Shown: piece by piece, positions 26,526-35,327 of the stretch
Numbering within the stretch: position 1 is the first letter of the stretch
How the letters are laid out: each line of letters starts with the position of its first letter
NCBI GenBank assembly: GCA_964645285.1
Contig: CAZYDR010000019.1
Span: 1-40,680, forward strand
Direction: 5' to 3'
From: JAYZAP01 sp964645285
GTDB taxonomy: Bacteria > Pseudomonadota > Alphaproteobacteria > JAAXGF01
DNA: 40,680 nt
Translations under genes and position numbers: made by a program
Notes under the pieces: model-generated
Databases searched by the model: none
Seen by the model: the letters and a program-made list of their open reading frames with translations, nothing else
Told to the model about the DNA's origin: nothing

Positions 26526-27475
26526 TGGCTATGGGCGAGGTTAGAGACTACGCCGGTAAGGTTATCGACAACGTCGAGACGGTGATAATCGGCAAGCGCG
26601 GTTCTCTCGAACTACTCATGGTCGCCTTGTTATGCGAGGGCCACGTGTTGCTCGAGGACGTTCCCGGCGTCGGCAAGACCATGCTGGCCCGTACCCTGGC
26701 GGCCAGCCTGGACATCGATTTCAAGCGCCTGCAGTGCACCCCGGACCTGCTGCCCAACGACGTCACCGGGGTGTCGATTTTCGACCAGGGCAAACAGGCG
26801 TTCGAGTTCTTGCCGGGACCGTCGTTCACCAACATCCTGCTGGCCGACGAGATCAACCGGGCGACGCCGCGCACCCAGTCGGCACTGCTTGAATCCATGG
26901 GCGAGCGCCAGGTTACCGTCGATGGCGTGACCCATGTCCTGGACCGACCGTTCTTCGTGCTGGCAACCCAGAATCCGGTCGAATTCGAAGGCACCTTTCC
27001 CTTGCCCGAGGCCCAGCTCGACCGCTTTTTCATGAAGCTCAGCTTGGGCTATCTCGACGAGGTAGCGGAGAACAAGATGCTGGTTAATCTGGCCGGCGCC
27101 CATCCCATCGAGGCCATCGAGGCGGTGGTCGACGGTCATGCGCTGCCTAACCTGGCCCGGCAGATCTGGGAGGTCCATGTGGACGATTCCTTGCGCGACT
27201 ACATCGTGCGCATCGTCTTCGCCACCCGCCAGCACCGGGACCTGGCGCTCGGCGCCAGCCCCCGGGCGAGCCATGCGCTCTATCGCGGCGCCCAGGCCTA
27301 CGCCGCGCTTCAGGGCCGCGACCATGTGCTGCCCGACGACATCAAGACGCTGGCACCATCGGTTGTCGCCCACCGCTGCCTGCTGAACCCGGAAAGCGCG
27401 CTCCGCGGTACCCGGGTCACCACGGTGCTGGCCGCTATCCTCGACACCACGTCTCTGGATATTGGCGAACAATGA
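26525..27475 (+). CDS. MoxR-family AAA+ ATPase
   Basis: This 316-residue chaperone-like ATPase has Walker A DVPGVGKTM (K51), Walker B ILLADEIN (D108, E109), the MoxR insert RATPRTQSALLESMGERQVT, and sensor 1 VLATQNPVEFEGTFPLPEAQ. A C-terminal lid domain runs from about 190 to 316. MoxR proteins typically remodel or activate partner proteins with von Willebrand A-like domains. The next gene encodes DUF58, a known partner type. The start overlaps the M20 stop by one base and the stop overlaps the DUF58 start (ATGA), which points to a single polycistronic unit. Client unknown. Confidence 0.92.
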   Translation: MAMGEVRDYAGKVIDNVETVIIGKRGSLELLMVALLCEGHVLLEDVPGVGKTMLARTLAASLDIDFKRLQCTPDLLPNDVTGVSIFDQGKQAFEFLPGPSFTNILLADEINRATPRTQSALLESMGERQVTVDGVTHVLDRPFFVLATQNPVEFEGTFPLPEAQLDRFFMKLSLGYLDEVAENKMLVNLAGAHPIEAIEAVVDGHALPNLARQIWEVHVDDSLRDYIVRIVFATRQHRDLALGASPRASHALYRGAQAYAALQGRDHVLPDDIKTLAPSVVAHRCLLNPESALRGTRVTTVLAAILDTTSLDIGEQ

Positions 27476-28695
27476 CTAAGTTGCCGGGCATTATCCTTGT
27501 ACTGGTGGTGCTGACCGCGGCGCTGCGTATCGAGTTCCTGTTCTACCTGATCTATGTCTGTATCGGCGTCTACATCTGGGGCCGCTGGGTGACACCGTGG
27601 AGCCTCGGGCGCCTGCGCATCGAGCGTGATTTTACCGATCACATTTTTCTCGGCGAGGTAGGCACGGTCACCCTGCGCATAGAGAACGAGAGCTGGTTGT
27701 CGTTGCCGTGGCTCGAACTGGTCGAGGGTTCGTCGATCGATCTGCGCGGGCGCCAGGCGACCAACGAGGCCCTGTCCCTGCGTGGCGGCGAAGAGGTCGC
27801 CTACAGCTACACGGTCCGCGCCACCCGCCGGGGTCATTACCGGATCGGGCCGCTGTATCTGTCGTCCGGCGACTTGTTTGGTTTCTTCGACGAACAACGG
27901 CGCAAGCACCACGCCGACTACGTTACGGTTTATCCCCGGATCAACGCCTTCGATCACCTGGGCCTGCCGTCGCGTCTGCCGTTCGGCACCATCGCCAGCC
28001 GTCAGCGCCTGTTCGAGGACCCGACCCGACCCGCCGGCGTGCGCGAGTTCCGCTCGGGCGATTCGATGCGCGGCATCAACTGGAAAGTCAGCGGCCATAG
28101 CGGCACCCTCATGGTCAAGACCTTCCAGCCGGCGATTTCCCTGGACTCGATGATCCTGCTCAATCTCAACCAGGACGATTACGGCGAACGCTCATGGCGC
28201 GGCACCACCGAATGGGGCATCGAACTGGCAGCCTCCTTCGCCGCCCACCTGGTCGAGCGCCGCCAGGCCGTGGGGCTGATGACCAACGGCGTTGGCCTGT
28301 TACGGGAAACCGCTGGCGAAACCCCGGGACTGGCCATGCCGCCGGCCATCGCGCCTCGCTCGGGCCGCGGTAACCTGATGAAAATCCTCGAACGGCTGGC
28401 CCGCATCGAGGCCGGCAAATCGGCGGCCTTCGCCCAGTGGGCCGGGCCAGCCTGCCATTCCCTGAGCTGGGGCATGAGCATCCTGGTGATTACCGGCAGC
28501 GCCGACGAGGAAACCTGCAATTCCCTGCACCAGTTGGTGCGGGCGGGCTTCAACCCGATCCTTTTCGTGGTCGAGCGAGGCCCGTCTTTCGCCAATGTTC
28601 GTGAGCGCGCGCGGCGCCTTGGATTCAGCGCCTATGAGGTCACGGAACGGGCCGACCTGGTCCAGTGGCGTCGCCGGCCCCAGATCGCGTCATGA
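27472..28695 (+). CDS. DUF58 domain-containing protein (MoxR partner)
   Basis: This 407-residue protein has two N-terminal membrane helices (GIILVLVVLTAALRIEFLFYLIYVCIGVYIWG region, residues 4-35), then a beta-rich domain. The DUF58 signature lies at about 185-205 (GVREFRSGDSMRGINWKVSGH), and a von Willebrand A-like fold follows to the C-terminus. DUF58 proteins are found with MoxR ATPases and transglutaminase or DUF4129 membrane proteins; their molecular role is poorly known. The ATG at 27472 overlaps the MoxR stop, and its own stop overlaps the next start (ATGA). Confidence 0.88.
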   Translation: MTKLPGIILVLVVLTAALRIEFLFYLIYVCIGVYIWGRWVTPWSLGRLRIERDFTDHIFLGEVGTVTLRIENESWLSLPWLELVEGSSIDLRGRQATNEALSLRGGEEVAYSYTVRATRRGHYRIGPLYLSSGDLFGFFDEQRRKHHADYVTVYPRINAFDHLGLPSRLPFGTIASRQRLFEDPTRPAGVREFRSGDSMRGINWKVSGHSGTLMVKTFQPAISLDSMILLNLNQDDYGERSWRGTTEWGIELAASFAAHLVERRQAVGLMTNGVGLLRETAGETPGLAMPPAIAPRSGRGNLMKILERLARIEAGKSAAFAQWAGPACHSLSWGMSILVITGSADEETCNSLHQLVRAGFNPILFVVERGPSFANVRERARRLGFSAYEVTERADLVQWRRRPQIAS

Positions 28696-30296
28696 CCGGG
28701 CAGCCCGATCAGTCGGATTTCGTCACCCCCGAGTGGACCCGGCACGGCGTCCAGCCGCTGCTCGTTACCATTCTGGTGACCGCCCAATGCGTTGCCCTGG
28801 CAATTCCGCTCGAGCCCTTCCTGCCGGGTCACTCCTGGGTGCCGGCCACGGCCCTCGCCCTGGCGGTGGCGTTGCAGGGCGTCTACGGCACCAACTGGCT
28901 TGAACTTCAGGGTCTGCTCGTGGTCAGCCGACCGCTTTATCGCCTCGGTGAACTGACGTTTATCACCGTTATCATTCGCGTCATCACCTGGCTGGCCGGG
29001 GACGGTTTGCCGGGACTTGATCAGCTCCGCATCTATGTGCTCGAGCCCATGGAATTCTTCGACGCCGCCTTCATTTTGACCTTGAGCCTGACGGTTTTCG
29101 CCTGGCAGCGGGCGGCGGCCCTCGGCAGCCTGTTCTGTTTTCTCGCCATCAGTCAGGACGAGGCGGAGATTTACCGCAAGGCGCCGAAGGGAACCAAACA
29201 ACCGCACACCCGCGACCGTTCACCGCTACTGGCCGATTACTACAGGGGATGGCTGTGGGGCGGTGTGCTGATGCTGATCTGCGCCTCGGTGACCACCTTC
29301 ATACTGCCTTCTTTCGAGCGCACGGACGGCCCTCTGCGTCCGGCTATGACCGGGGCGCTGCTGTTCTATGTGGTGGTCGGGTTCTGGCTTCTCAGCCAGG
29401 GGCGCCTGGCGGTCATGAACGAACACTGGATGGTCTTTGGCATGCGCGCCCAGGCCCAGGTCGAGCGCCGCTGGCGTCGCGCCAGTTTGCGTGTCCTGGC
29501 CCTGGTCGCGGTGGTCGCCGCGTTCCTGCCGTTCGGCTCGACCTCACCCATGAGCAGCGTCTTCAATACCGCCATCGCCATTCTGTTCAAGGTCATGCTC
29601 TTCATGCACGGCATGGTCGTTCTGATTATTGCCGGCATTCTCCGCTTCATCGGGTTCGACGGCACTTTTGATCTCGAGGACGAGACGTTTGAGCCACCGC
29701 CGCCCCTTGTCGAAAAGGCCGGCGAAGTGGTTGCCAACGAGCCGATCAATGAAATGATCGCCGGATCGATGTTTTGGATCATGGTTTGTGTCGCGGCGGT
29801 ATTCGCCATCATCGTCTTTCTGCGTGACCGGGGTTATGTTTTCGATTGGGAAACAGCGGCCGGACTGTGGCGCGGTTTTCGGCGCTGGTTTCTGGCCATG
29901 CTGCGGGGCGTGGCGGCCGAGGTCGATGACATCCGCATCGCCATTCAGAACGTCTTGCGGGTCGAGCCCCGCGTAGCAGCCGCGGAGACGTCGCGCTGGC
30001 GTTTCATTCGGGTCAACGCCTTGGCGCCCCGCGACCAGGTGCGCTATTTCTACTTCTCCGCCCTGCGTCATGCGGCCCGGCGCGGGATCGGGCGACTCGA
30101 CCACCAAACGCCGCTGGAGTTCGCCGGTGATCTCGCTGCCCACTGGCCCGACGCACGCCCGGACAGCGATGCCCTTACCACCGCCTTCCTAACTGCCCGC
30201 TATACCCGGGAAACCATTGATGAGACCGAGGCCGGTGTTGCCCGAGCCTTATGGAAACGGCTACGCTCAGCCCTCAAGCACAAAGCCGCTTCATAG
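28692..30296 (+). CDS. DUF4129 domain-containing membrane protein of the MoxR operon
   Basis: This 534-residue protein has clustered membrane helices at about 20-60, 80-150, 190-240, 270-320 and 365-385, then a soluble C-terminus matching DUF4129 (RYFYFSALRHAARRGIGRL, HQTPLEFAGDLAAH, LTTAFLTARYTRE). In many genomes this position is held by a TgpA-like protein in which a transglutaminase core with a Cys-His-Asp triad precedes DUF4129. I see no such core here; the region between the helices and DUF4129 is short. It may be a reduced version, or the transglutaminase may be encoded elsewhere. The ATG at 28692 overlaps the DUF58 stop by four bases. It closes the four-gene coupled operon. Confidence 0.8.
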   Translation: MTGQPDQSDFVTPEWTRHGVQPLLVTILVTAQCVALAIPLEPFLPGHSWVPATALALAVALQGVYGTNWLELQGLLVVSRPLYRLGELTFITVIIRVITWLAGDGLPGLDQLRIYVLEPMEFFDAAFILTLSLTVFAWQRAAALGSLFCFLAISQDEAEIYRKAPKGTKQPHTRDRSPLLADYYRGWLWGGVLMLICASVTTFILPSFERTDGPLRPAMTGALLFYVVVGFWLLSQGRLAVMNEHWMVFGMRAQAQVERRWRRASLRVLALVAVVAAFLPFGSTSPMSSVFNTAIAILFKVMLFMHGMVVLIIAGILRFIGFDGTFDLEDETFEPPPPLVEKAGEVVANEPINEMIAGSMFWIMVCVAAVFAIIVFLRDRGYVFDWETAAGLWRGFRRWFLAMLRGVAAEVDDIRIAIQNVLRVEPRVAAAETSRWRFIRVNALAPRDQVRYFYFSALRHAARRGIGRLDHQTPLEFAGDLAAHWPDARPDSDALTTAFLTARYTRETIDETEAGVARALWKRLRSALKHKAAS

Positions 30297-30305
30297 CAAG
30301 CCCTT

Positions 30306-30334
30306 GCGAATTCAATTTTCTATCGCATTATTGT
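30306..30334 (+). promoter_or_regulatory. Possible promoter upstream of the gamma-glutamyltransferase gene
   Basis: TTGCGA followed after about 16 bases by CATTAT lies in a short AT-rich gap before the gene. The fit to consensus is moderate. The gene's GGGAG ribosome site is at 30361-30365. Confidence 0.3.
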
Positions 30335-30372
30335 CGCCATTGTAGAATTCAGAGACTTAAGGGAGCACAGTC

Positions 30373-32139
30373 ATGTTCACCACCCGCCCGGAAATCGTCG
30401 GCACCTTCGGCGTTGTAACCTCAACCCATTGGCTGGCCACCGCCGCCGGCATGTCCATGCTGGAGAAGGGCGGTAACGCCTTTGATGCGGCGGTCTCTAC
30501 CGGCGTCTCCCTGAATATTCTTGAGCCCGACCAGAACGGCCCCGGCGGCGATGTGCCGATCATCGTCTACAACGCCAAGGCCGACGAAGTGAAGGTGATC
30601 TGCGGCCAGGGCACGGCGCCGGCTGCCGCTTCGGTGGAAGCCTACAAGGCCATGGGTCTCGACGTGGTACCCGGGCGCGGCCATCTGCCCGCCGTGGTGC
30701 CGGGCTCGTTCGGCGCTTGGATGTTGATGCTGGCCGAATACGGTACCATGTCCCTGCGCGAGGTGTTGGAGCCCGCCATGGGCTATGCCCGCGACGGTAT
30801 TCCCATGTTGCCGCGGATCAGCCGGACCATTGCCGAGAACGTCGACTTCTTCACCAAGGAATGGCCGACCAGCGCCGAACAATGGCTGCCCGGCGGCGCG
30901 GCGCCGGCGGTGCGCAGTCAGTTTCCCTTGCCCGATACCTTCGCCACTTACGAGCGCCTCGTGGCCGAAGCCGAGGCCGCCGGCGGCAGCCGCGAGAACC
31001 AGATCGAGGGCGTCCGCAAGGCGTGGTACGAGGGTTTTGTGGCCGAGGCCATCGACGACTTTCTGCGCACCACGCCGGTGATGGATGAATCAGGCACCGC
31101 TCACACCGGTCTGCTGACCGGCCAGGACATGGCCAACTGGCGGGCCACCATCGAGGACCCGATCACCTACGACTATCTCAATTACACGGTGTGCAAGGCC
31201 GGGCCGTGGTGCCAGGGCCCTGTTTTCCTGCAACAGCTCGCCCTGCTCAAGGGCTTCGACCTCACGGCCATGGGCCCGGAGAGCCCGGACTTCGTTCACA
31301 CGGTCGTCGAATGCGCCAAGCTCGCTTTTGCTGATCGCGAGGCGTTCTACGGTGATCCGGACTTCGTCGATGTGCCGTTCGATGTGCTGCTCAGCGATGA
31401 ATACAACGACATGCGCCGCGACCTCATTGATGACAAGGCGTCGAGCGAACTCCGGCCCGGCTCGGTCCAGGGCTACGGCGGCAAGGTCTTCTTCCGTCCC
31501 CAGGGCACTGTCGCCAATGCCGGCATCCCGGCCACGGCGGCGGCCGGCGCTGTCGGCGGCGACACCTGTCATCTGGATGTCATCGATAACCAGGGTAATA
31601 TGGTGGCGGCGACGCCCAGCGGCGGCTGGCTCGACGGCTCGCCGACGGTGCCGGGCCTCGGCATCAGCGTTTCGGCGCGGGGCCAGATGTTCTGGCTCGA
31701 CGACGATACCGCCGCCAGCCTCGAGCCGGGCAAACGGCCGCGCACCACCCTGACACCGTCCATGGCGCTGCGCGACGGCAAGCCCTACATGGCCTTCGGC
31801 ACCCCCGGCGGCGACATGCAGGACACCTGGTCGCTCCATGCCTTCCTGCGTCATGTGCACTTCGACATGAACCTGCAGGAGGCCATCGAGTCGCCCCAGT
31901 TCCATACCGAGCACATGCCCAACTCGTTCTATCCGAGGGAAAGCAAGCCGGCCCATCTCGCTCTGGAAGGCCGCTTCTCGAAAGAGACCATCGCCGAGCT
32001 GCAGGCCCGCGGCCACGAAATCGACATGCGCGGCGACTGGACCATCAGCTACGTCACAGCCGCGACCCAGGACGACGACGGCGTGCTCCGCGCCGGCGCC
32101 AGCCCGCGCAACATGCAGTGCTACGCGGCGGGGCGTTAG
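30373..32139 (+). CDS. Gamma-glutamyltransferase family protein
   Basis: This 588-residue Ntn-hydrolase precursor would self-cleave before T398 in GGDTCHLDVID, giving a large and a small subunit. Other family marks are MLEKGGNAFDAAVSTGVSLNILEP near the N-terminus, LTGQDMANWRATIEDPI, and GTPGGDMQDTWSLHAFLRHV near the end. Relatives hydrolyse or transfer the gamma-glutamyl group of glutathione, or act on cephalosporin side chains. No signal peptide is visible, so the product is probably cytosolic, unlike the periplasmic Ggt of E. coli. Some divergence (YEGFVAEAID, no standard RxHxHxxG run recognised) places it among the Ywrd/acylase-like members. ATG 30373 follows GGGAG. Confidence 0.85.
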   Translation: MFTTRPEIVGTFGVVTSTHWLATAAGMSMLEKGGNAFDAAVSTGVSLNILEPDQNGPGGDVPIIVYNAKADEVKVICGQGTAPAAASVEAYKAMGLDVVPGRGHLPAVVPGSFGAWMLMLAEYGTMSLREVLEPAMGYARDGIPMLPRISRTIAENVDFFTKEWPTSAEQWLPGGAAPAVRSQFPLPDTFATYERLVAEAEAAGGSRENQIEGVRKAWYEGFVAEAIDDFLRTTPVMDESGTAHTGLLTGQDMANWRATIEDPITYDYLNYTVCKAGPWCQGPVFLQQLALLKGFDLTAMGPESPDFVHTVVECAKLAFADREAFYGDPDFVDVPFDVLLSDEYNDMRRDLIDDKASSELRPGSVQGYGGKVFFRPQGTVANAGIPATAAAGAVGGDTCHLDVIDNQGNMVAATPSGGWLDGSPTVPGLGISVSARGQMFWLDDDTAASLEPGKRPRTTLTPSMALRDGKPYMAFGTPGGDMQDTWSLHAFLRHVHFDMNLQEAIESPQFHTEHMPNSFYPRESKPAHLALEGRFSKETIAELQARGHEIDMRGDWTISYVTAATQDDDGVLRAGASPRNMQCYAAGR

Positions 32140-32152
32140 TCCTCTTAATAAT

Positions 32153-32190
32153 GGGGACAGTATACTTAATTATTTACGTATACTGTCCCC
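32153..32190. repeat. REP-like hairpin / possible bidirectional terminator
   Basis: GGGGACAGTATAC (32153-32165) and GTATACTGTCCCC (32178-32190) are a perfect 13-bp inverted repeat around a 12-base AT-rich loop. It lies between the convergent gamma-glutamyltransferase and amidase genes. It is AT-rich compared with its surroundings, and the GGGGACAGTA-type palindrome resembles dispersed hairpins I associate with REP elements of RAYT transposases. That link is recall, not a search. Weak T-rich sequence flanks it, so it could also end transcription on both strands. Confidence 0.7.
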
Positions 32191-32203
32191 TTATTTATGT
32201 TGC

Positions 32204-33604
32204 TCAAAGAGGCGGGCGCTTTTGGCCGACCGGGTTGGCCTGCTCAAAGGCCTGGGCGGCGCGCAGCACCATGTCATCGCGGTGCATGGGGCCGATGATC
32301 TGCAGGCCGATGGGCAGGCCGTTCGACGTGAATCCGCAAGGAACCGAAGCGGCGGGCTGCTGGGTCATGTTGATGGGATAGCTGAACGGTGTCCAATCGA
32401 CCCAGTGGCGCACGTCGTCGCCCTCGGGCATATAGCGTCCGACCTCGAAGGCCGGGATCGGCAGGGTCGGGGTCAGCAGCAGATCATAGCGCTGGTGAAA
32501 GGCGGTCATGTGGCTGCCGAGGGCGATCCGCGCCGAAACCGCATCGAGGTATTCGTCGCGGCCGATATGGCGGCCCAGTTCGATGAGTTGGGCAACACTG
32601 GGGTCCATGAGGGCGATCTTGTCGGCCGGCATGGCGCCCAGGGCGTGGGCCAAGCCGGCCCAGGCCAGGGTTCTGAAGGCCGGTGTCGGGTCGTCGAAGC
32701 CGGGATTGGCTTCCTCGACCGTTGCGCCCAGGTCGCTGAATAGGCGGGCTGCCGCCGCGACGGAGACGGCGACCTCATCGTCCACCGTGGCGTAACCCAG
32801 CTTCGGGCTGTAGGCGATGCGCAGGCCTTCGACACCACCGTAGAGGCCGTCGCGATAGTCGCGCGGATCATAGGGCAGGGCGAACCAGTCGCGGGCGTCG
32901 GGCTCGCTGATCACCGTGAGCATGAGCGCCGCGTCGGCCACGGTGCGGGTCATGGGTCCCACATGGGCCAGGGTCGAGAACGGGCTGGCCGGCCAGGCCG
33001 GCACCCGGCCGAAGCTCGGCTTATGGCCGAACACGCCGGTGAAGCCGGCCGGGATGCGGATCGAGCCGCCGGCGTCGGTGCCAAACGCCAGCGGCCCCAT
33101 GCCAGCGGCCACCGCCGATGACGCGCCGCCGGACGAGCCGCCCGAGGTGCGTTCGGTGTTCCACGGGTTGCGGGTGATGCCGGTGAGCGGGCTGTCGGTG
33201 ACGCCCTTGTGGCCGAACTCAGGCGTAGTGGTCTTGCCCAGGAAGACCGCACCATGGTCGCGCATACGGGCGACAGACGGGGCGTCGTCCTCCCACGGCT
33301 GGTCCGCATCAACGGTCTTGGAGCCGCGCAGGGTCGGCCAGCCCTGGGTCAGCAGCACGTCCTTGATGGATGTGGGCACGCCATCGACCAGGCCGCGCGG
33401 CTCGCCCCTGGCCCAACGCGCCTCGGACTTGCGGGCGGCGGCGAGGGCGCCCTCGTGATCAATCAGCAGGTAGGCGTTGAGCAATTCGTCGTGGGCGGCG
33501 ATGCGGGTCAGCGCCGCCTCGGTGGCCTCGACCGGCGAAAGCGTCTTGGCGCGGTAGGCGGTGAGCAGGTCGGTGGCGCTGGTGTAGGCGAGATCATCGG
33601 ACAC
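32204..33604 (-). CDS. Amidase (amidase-signature family)
   Basis: This protein of about 466 residues has the Ser-cisSer-Lys triad of amidase-signature hydrolases: K81 in TSIKDV, the serine pair 157/158 in SGGSSGGASS, and the nucleophile S181 in DAGGSIRIPAGF. It cleaves carboxylic amides in the cytosol; the substrate is unknown. GatA is unlikely because gatB/gatC are absent. The start given is GTG 33604, because AGGAGGAA lies eight bases upstream. The ATG at 33637 would place this ribosome site inside the coding region and add eleven residues (MGCPFHQEEAA). The gene diverges from the MetE-like gene and converges with the gamma-glutamyltransferase gene. Confidence 0.88.
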   Translation of the reverse strand: MSDDLAYTSATDLLTAYRAKTLSPVEATEAALTRIAAHDELLNAYLLIDHEGALAAARKSEARWARGEPRGLVDGVPTSIKDVLLTQGWPTLRGSKTVDADQPWEDDAPSVARMRDHGAVFLGKTTTPEFGHKGVTDSPLTGITRNPWNTERTSGGSSGGASSAVAAGMGPLAFGTDAGGSIRIPAGFTGVFGHKPSFGRVPAWPASPFSTLAHVGPMTRTVADAALMLTVISEPDARDWFALPYDPRDYRDGLYGGVEGLRIAYSPKLGYATVDDEVAVSVAAAARLFSDLGATVEEANPGFDDPTPAFRTLAWAGLAHALGAMPADKIALMDPSVAQLIELGRHIGRDEYLDAVSARIALGSHMTAFHQRYDLLLTPTLPIPAFEVGRYMPEGDDVRHWVDWTPFSYPINMTQQPAASVPCGFTSNGLPIGLQIIGPMHRDDMVLRAAQAFEQANPVGQKRPPL

Positions 33605-33738
33605 GGCGGCTTCCTCCTGATGGAACGGGCAGCCCATTGTCGCCGCGACCGCCGCGTCGTTAAACCACGAAATTGGCTTTGGCGGGAGAGGATGAGCGGT
33701 GTAGGTTTCGGGAAACAGCCCAACGCCGCGAGACTCAC

Positions 33739-34794
33739 ATGCCGCTCTTAACCACCACCATCGGCGCCTATCCCAAGCCCGATTACGTCAAGGCGCCCGA
33801 TTGGTTCCGCAGCCTTCAGGATCCCAACACCAGCGATCCGACCAGCGACTACACGGCGTTCATTCGCGACGCCGGCGACGAGGTCGAGGAAACTTTCTTA
33901 CGCGCCACTCGTGAGGCGGTCGGCGACCAGGTGAATGCCGGTATCGACATTCCGACTGACGGCGAAATCAGGCGTGACAACTATATCCACTATCACTGTC
34001 GGCATCTGGCCGGTTTCGACTTTGAACATTTGACCGAGAAGGCCATGCGCAATGGGGCCTGGAGCGGTGCGGTTCCGACCATTACCGGTCCGGTGGCGGC
34101 CGGCAGGCCGTTCCTGGCCGACGAGTGGCGCATCGCTCAGGCCTGCACCGACCGGCCGATCAAGATGACCGTGCCGGGTCCCCTGACCATTACGGATTCA
34201 GTGGCCGACGCCTATTACCACGACAAGCGCGCCGTCGGCGTCGCCCTGGCCGAGGCCATCAACACCGAGGTCCGGGCTCTGGCCGATGCCGGCTGCCGCT
34301 GGATTCAGATCGACGAGCCGCTGTTTGCCCGCTGGCCCGACGAAGCAATAGCCTATGGCATCGATAACCTGGAGCGCTGTTTCCACAACGTCTCCAGCGA
34401 TACCACCCGGGCAATGCATATGTGTTGCGGCTATCCCGAGAAGCTCGACCAGGAGGATTACGTCAAGGCCGAGCGCACCGCCTATTTCACCCTGACCGAC
34501 GGCCTTGAGGGCGGCACCATCGAGGCGGTCTCCATCGAGGACGCCCACCAGCACAACGATCTGAGCCTGCTTGAGAAGTTCGAGCGCGTCAAAATCATCT
34601 TCGGCGCCGTGGCCATCGCCAAGTCGCGGGTCGAACCGGTCGAGGAAATCGTTGATCGGCTCGAGAAGGCGCTCGACCATATCGACGCCCACCGGCTGAT
34701 CGCCGCGCCCGACTGCGGCCTCGGCATGCAGACTCGGGAATCCGCCGTCGCCAAACTGACCAATCTTTGCCTGGCGGCAAAAGCGGTGGGGTAA
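33739..34794 (+). CDS. MetE C-terminal-domain-like (cobalamin-independent methionine synthase family) protein
   Basis: This 351-residue protein is a single-barrel relative of the catalytic half of MetE. Likely zinc ligands are the histidine and cysteine in MHMCCGYPEK, a glutamate in the SIEDA segment, and the cysteine in IAAPDCGLGMQTRE. The barrel also shows IPTDGEIRRDNYIHYHC, KMTVPGPLTITDS and IQIDEPLFARW. Full MetE is about 750 residues with an N-terminal folate-binding duplicate; only one barrel is present here, as in archaeal core MetE and many uncharacterised methyltransferases. It may transfer methyl groups from donors other than methyl-folate. The ATG at 33739 opens directly on the conserved LLTTTIGAYPKP. 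Confidence 0.85.
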   Translation: MPLLTTTIGAYPKPDYVKAPDWFRSLQDPNTSDPTSDYTAFIRDAGDEVEETFLRATREAVGDQVNAGIDIPTDGEIRRDNYIHYHCRHLAGFDFEHLTEKAMRNGAWSGAVPTITGPVAAGRPFLADEWRIAQACTDRPIKMTVPGPLTITDSVADAYYHDKRAVGVALAEAINTEVRALADAGCRWIQIDEPLFARWPDEAIAYGIDNLERCFHNVSSDTTRAMHMCCGYPEKLDQEDYVKAERTAYFTLTDGLEGGTIEAVSIEDAHQHNDLSLLEKFERVKIIFGAVAIAKSRVEPVEEIVDRLEKALDHIDAHRLIAAPDCGLGMQTRESAVAKLTNLCLAAKAVG

Positions 34795-34820
34795 GCGTCC
34801 CGGCAGTTCTGACGGCGGTA

Positions 34821-35243
34821 ATGATCGTGGGCGTCGTTCAGGCCACGGCTATTCCCATGGCGTGGCGTATGGAACAGACCAGTGAGTCGGAAACCGGCGC
34901 ACGGCATTGCGCGGTCTATTCGCTGGGCCACCACGTTATGGCAATGTTGTCGAAGAGAGGCATTTTCGGAAGGACCGCCTGGACGGTTACTGTTGGCGTC
35001 GATAACGAGGTCGGATCGCTGCGTTATTTGCGGGTTAATGACCGGATATTCCAAACCAGCAAGCCGGTATTTCGCGGCGACGAAGCCGACGAGATCGTCG
35101 AACAACTGAAGCGGCCAGGCGAGTTCGCCTTCGAGTGGGCCCGGACGCCGGATTCCGCAAAGCAACCCGGCCTGTTCGGCATCGGCGATTTTGCCGCCAG
35201 GGCCGCCGACTGCGAAGCCTGGATCGGCGGCACGTCAATCTGA
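34821..35243 (+). CDS. Small hypothetical protein, possibly exported
   Basis: This open frame of 140 residues after the MetE-like gene has no family I recognise. The body is coherent (CAVYSLGHHVMAMLSKRGIFG, WTVTVGVDNEVGSLRYLRVN, EIVEQLKRPGEFAFEWARTP, CEAWIGG) and has two cysteines far apart that could pair. The N-terminus is hydrophobic (MIVGVVQATAIPMAW) and could be a weak signal peptide. Reading back to a TTG at 34767 would give a better one with a lysine, but would overlap the preceding gene. The start is uncertain because no clear ribosome site is visible. Confidence 0.55.
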   Translation: MIVGVVQATAIPMAWRMEQTSESETGARHCAVYSLGHHVMAMLSKRGIFGRTAWTVTVGVDNEVGSLRYLRVNDRIFQTSKPVFRGDEADEIVEQLKRPGEFAFEWARTPDSAKQPGLFGIGDFAARAADCEAWIGGTSI

Positions 35244-35327
35244 TACACGCTTCACCGCTTCCACCATTGACAGCGCCAACCGGCGGCGGTGACCCTGTAG
35301 CCAACATCATAACCGGAGGATTGATCC

